Shown here: positions 60,186-64,000 of the stretch, in pieces
Numbering within the stretch: position 1 is the stretch's first letter
Layout of the letters: each line of letters starts with the position of its first letter
Assembly (NCBI GenBank): GCA_029532415.1
Contig: JAQOTA010000071.1
Span: forward strand, 496,001-560,000
DNA: 64,000 nt
Direction of reading: 5' to 3'
Source: Marasmius tenuissimus
Taxonomy: Eukaryota; Basidiomycota; Agaricomycetes; Agaricales; Marasmiaceae
Notes under the pieces: model-generated
What the model saw: the letters and a program-made list of their open reading frames with translations, nothing else
The model's database searches: none
Told to the model about the DNA's origin: nothing
Made by a program: the position numbers and the translations under genes

Positions 60186-61606
60186 TCAGGAAAAACCCCC
60201 CGTACCCTGAGACAGCCGAGGTGAACTTCGCACCCATAGGTTGTCCCAGAGCAGTCAGGTTGCCAGGGTACCCAGGTTGTCCCAGGCGAGTGCCACATAC
60301 TTTTCAGCACCTGGGACGGACTTGGGTTGACCTGGACAATCCAAAAGTAGCTTTAGGTCACACTTAAGCCAGCTCAGGCTTCTTCAGGTTCCTCGAAGCA
60401 TGCCACTGTAATCTTCATTCAGCATTGCCATGGTTTAGTAATGCAATATGGCCGTGAAATTGAATGTGCAGTCAAAAAATTCTATATTGCAACTGCTATT
60501 ATAAAAACCTACAATACACTTAACAGAAACTATTGCACCACCACACGCTGGTGTATTGCAACTTGCGATACCTAAAATGCTATACAGTCAACTTGGTGCT
60601 GTGAAGAACACAATGCCTAACATATACATCATACTGAGGGGAGGGGTAGGGAGTGTGGTCCACCAGGAAATTTGAGTATAACATGCACAGTTTGGGAAAG
60701 TTGACAATATGCAACTAAAGAAGTATAAAGTTCTGTGAGCAATGTCCTAGCTAGCCTAAAAAAACAACATACCGGTTCCATCTGTTCTTGTGAGCAGGTA
60801 GCACGACTGCAACTCTGTTGATGCATAAGATGAATGGTCAGTTGATAAACAGCACATCAAACATAAAGCAAAATGAACACACCTCAAGCAGTAATCCTAT
60901 CAACCATCCAGTGTGTACTATTTATCCCCCAACCAACTGAGAAATCCTGAGCCTGCGAGGGAATGAGCAACAAAAAATGAGGAATGAAACTGGCCAACCA
61001 GGTAAGCTGTCATAGGCTGTCAAAAGGTTCGATTCATGGAAGTTCAAGAGTTAGGCCGGCAAATGTGTTGGCTATGACAAAAATTGGTGGCTTCGGAAAA
61101 TGCCGAGGAACTGTGCAGTTGGTTCCCACACCTGCCACAGCCACCTCAGCCTGCTGGACTTCAACGAGTGTCAAACTTTTTTTGAGTACGTCATTGCTAA
61201 ATCAGATCAAATTTGATGCTGAATTTACTATACAAATAACCATTGAATCCAAATCTTGAAAACCATGCTCAAATACTCACTGGGTATAGCAACTGACCTG
61301 ATTTTTCATGTAACTATTGCCCCTCACTTTCTCTGCATCATAAACTTCCCTGGGTTGCTCAAGGCATGCCCGAGGAATTAAAGGGACTACTATTTTCCTA
61401 GGTCCGCTCAGGTTCGCTCCAGTGATTTTGATAAATAGCTGATTTCAAGGGTTGCCCCCGGTTGGTTCAGGTTAGCCCAGGTTATTGGTCATTTGTCAGT
61501 TGACCGGGGCGAATCTGGGTGAACCTTGCATTCTGAAGTTAACCTGGGAGTTTGGTGGGGCATCCAGATTTCTAGGTTGCCTCAAGGCCAGGGGGGTTTT
61601 TCCTGA
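60186..61606. mobile_element. 1.4-kb non-autonomous TIR element
   Basis: Perfect 16-bp inverted ends TCAGGAAAAACCCCCC; the following bases also match in part (CCTTGAGGC against CCCTGAGAC). Both subterminal regions carry many CAGGTTG and GGTTGNCC strings. No ORF of note and no clear target duplication. Likely a non-autonomous DNA transposon. Confidence 0.7.
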
Positions 61607-62161
61607 AGTCCCTCTTTTTGACGACTCACTGACAACGGTAACTATTTCTGCATGGTAACACCCTCAGTCAGCAATGCCAAACGAAGTAGCAGTGTGCAGT
61701 GAACTTTGAGCCAAGGTGATGGATTCCGGACTCTGGTTCAAGAATTGGGTATGTTGAGTATATTTGATGATTGTTAGACCATATGTATCTATAGTCCTAG
61801 TTGAAATTAGCAATAGTTCATTGTTCATGTCCTGACTTGTCTATGGTATCGAATGAATATTGCTTTTTTTTCTTTGTTTCATGGTGTGCTCATGTGCAGA
61901 CATGAGAACAGTCAAACTCATGGGTACTCAGGAGTACCAAATTGCTCACAAGCACTATGAGACTTGCAGTGCTCGCGAGCACACGTGAAAAAAAAGGTGT
62001 CCCACATACACTTGGGAGCAGACCCGAGGCTCACAGTGCTCAGGACCACTCACAAGCAATTACGGCGCTCATGAGAGGTCAGAAACAGTTGACATTTGTT
62101 CTGGTGCAATGGCCTTGCCTCACAGACTGCCACTGCAATCTCTGGAGGGAATGAGTCCCGC
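61607..62161. other. Non-coding stretch
   Basis: Contains short imperfect repeats of GCTCACAAGCA/GCTCGCGAGCA around 61,940-62,060. No gene recognised. Confidence 0.4.
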
Positions 62162-64000
62162 TGTAAAGCGCCACTTGCGGTGTATAATAAAATCTAACTC
62201 GTAGGTCAAATACTCCCAACACTCAAGAGTGTAGCTGAAGGGTGCAGGAATCGGGGATTGGCGTTGATCATAGGTTTCGCTCTTAGCCAGACTGCAATAG
62301 TAGGCTGAAGGAAATCTGACTCAAGAAATGTCACAAATGGCCTCTGTAAAGAAACCTCTCAAGCCACCTGAGCTCACTCAGAGATAAGACTAGTTGATGG
62401 AAAAGTAAAAGAGTAGATTGAGCAGCCAAAAGCTCAACCCAGCACAAGTGCTACAAGCGGTGGGGAGACAAAGTGGACAAGCTGGGAAACTACCTACAGA
62501 GACCATGAGTATATATGAGAATATGCATCACAAGAAATGAATGAAATGATGAGAACTGTCAAAAGTATCCATGAGAGAAAAGCGGGGAAGTCAAACCAAA
62601 CATGTATAGTTGTAACCGATGGTAAGGTATGAGAAAGAGATCAAAAGATGATTGTTCCATGATGAAAGACCAAAATAACTGATATGGCTCAATAAGTAAA
62701 TGAGGATAACAGGTGCCAATGCTATGTCAATGGGAGAATTGATTGGAATGACTCTGGTGATGGTAAATGGCAAGATCCAGGGAAGTAGGGCCAGCACCGG
62801 GTTGGACAGGACAAAAGAATAGTGGCAGTTTGTGACAAGAAACTATCCAACTAAGGTAGCTTCGCCTCTGAAACCAGTTCGGAGGTCAAAAGTGGGGTTC
62901 GGAAGAGAGGTTTATAGGTTGTTTCAGGGAGTGTAGAGTTTGTTTGGTGCTTCGGAAGTGCGTTCTTAGGCTTCAACTAGCTTCAGAACCACTTGAACAG
63001 CGAGGGGCAATAAGACTCCAATCAAGTCTGTCAATAACCGAAGACCAACTGTCAACGGTGAACAATATCCTCAGCCCAATTAGCTTCGGAAGTTCAACAA
63101 TAGCTCAGCCAGTCAAGTCAGCGTCGCAGACAAACAATGCAAAGTCAAGGTCAAGCAAGTGTTCAATGGATTTTCTAGGTTTGTGCAAACAAAGTTCTAT
63201 TCCGTTCTAATGTCTCTCCAGAAGCGCTCCCAAGTCAACTAACTACCCAACAAGTGGAATAGCTTCGTATCCTCTGAATACTAATTGTACGGATTGCTTG
63301 GGGATCCTTCATGAAAACCCCACTGCTTATATACTCTAGGATGCTCTAATTCTACCGAATCGTACAAATATCGAACAAACCATGCCTCGGAGGCATAAAC
63401 TACCTACTTTGGAATATACTTGGAGAGTTTTGTGTTTAATCTACGCTTTTGAACCCCAAAGTCAAAACCAATAATTTGCTTCGGAAGCATCATCAGCCTC
63501 GAACATTCTCTAACATTCTTTTCTTCCGGGTCTCTCCTATCTATGGATCCATTCTGCCTATCTGCCTGCGCAGCATTGATTCTCCGGTTCTAGACTCTTC
63601 AATTGTCATAGGTCATCTTGTTCTGCCTGCCTCCAAAGTGTATACTCCCTTCATCTGAAGCAAAGTACGTGCCTCCGAAGTGCTACTAGATGCCTATATT
63701 CATTGAGTTACCCAGCTGTTCATAGCCAGGTTGATGTCCCTTCTGTAGCTTGGATAGTTCTGACGTCCTGCCATCCATATGGTCGCCCCACTATATCCAA
63801 TCTTGGTACCTTGGATACCAGGTAATAGTTCAATGGTTCAGCCAGAACACCTACTTGATTCTTTGGTACACCATTCCTTTCTTTCTTAGTCCCTTGCTTT
63901 CCAGTACAGTTGAGCTTTTTTGCATTTGCTACTAGCACCAACTATGCCCTTAGTACGGTCAATATCTCAATGTACAAGTATGAGGGATGTATACCAAAGG
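62162..64000 (+). mobile_element. R2: second copy of the R repeat, running off the window
   Basis: From TGTAAAGCGCC onwards it matches R1 (33526 onwards) base for base with scattered substitutions, apart from a small deletion near 63,010 and an inserted solo LTR at 62329-62837. The match still holds at about 63,980. Both copies are preceded by CCGC. Confidence 0.85.
62324..62842. mobile_element. Solo LTR (509 bp) nested in R2
   Basis: Element 62329-62837 begins TGTCACAAA and ends TTTGTGACA, flanked by AGAAA on both sides (62324-62328, 62838-62842). R1 has a single uninterrupted AGAAA at the matching position, which shows the empty site directly. Confidence 0.9.

Noticed and set aside
33526..64000. 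R1 and R2 as the two LTRs of one 30-kb retrotransposon
   Set aside because: R1 lies inside a gene of the 15.2-kb element, several unrelated elements lie between, and no primer site follows R1. Independent copies are simpler.

Overview
The window is eukaryotic and almost certainly from a basidiomycete fungus of the Agaricomycetes. Genes are broken by many 48-66 nt GT-AG introns. The protein families present are ones I know as strongly expanded in that class: a Crypton tyrosine recombinase with a GCR1_C-like tail, XPG/PIN-type nucleases, small NACHT NTPases, Plavaka-type transposases, copia and chromodomain gypsy elements, and several unnamed multi-copy families. I cannot name the species. The window is an accessory, transposon-rich block. 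I see no clear housekeeping locus apart from relics of a carboxylesterase and a cullin.

Layout. 0-12 kb: three tandem paralogues of one unnamed family with matching exon structure (A probably intact, B frameshifted, C probably intact), a possible fourth C-terminal remnant, and a 593-bp terminal-inverted-repeat (TIR) transposon with a perfect 8-bp target duplication. 12-15 kb: carboxylesterase and cullin relics on the minus strand. 15.9-19.2 kb: an apparently intact Crypton recombinase gene (1,032 codons in five exons). 20.5-26.1 kb: three apparently intact genes, namely an unnamed multi-copy family, an XPG-family nuclease and an unnamed minus-strand gene. 26.7-29.0 kb: a secreted, membrane-anchored GH76-like protein gene with one frameshift.

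29.4-47.7 kb: one NACHT (NLR-like) gene destroyed by three separate insertions within 1.2 kb of its coding sequence: a 202-bp MITE, a 525-bp solo LTR and a 15.2-kb DNA transposon. The large transposon starts and ends with the perfect 15-bp inverted repeat CATCAGCAAAATACC, is flanked by AC on both sides, and its removal restores the NACHT reading frame. It carries a decayed Plavaka-type transposase plus three other decayed genes: an unnamed protein, a KOW-like protein and a GIY-YIG/T5orf172-like protein. Nested inside it are a 2.7-kb repeat (R1), a 634-bp foldback and a 747-bp solo LTR. This multi-gene element is the most notable object in the window.

47.7-59.3 kb: a copia element with 5' LTR and a primer site matching the initiator-tRNA anticodon arm. 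A minus-strand chromodomain gypsy inserted just after its stop codon; this gypsy carries an extra antisense Cys-rich ORF. It is joined at about 58,023 to the truncated 3' end of a second, opposite-strand gypsy. 59.3-64 kb: non-coding DNA, a 1.4-kb TIR element, and a second copy of the R repeat (R2) with a solo LTR inside it. Nearly all nonsense codons in the transposon genes that can be interpreted against family consensus look like C-to-T or G-to-A changes.
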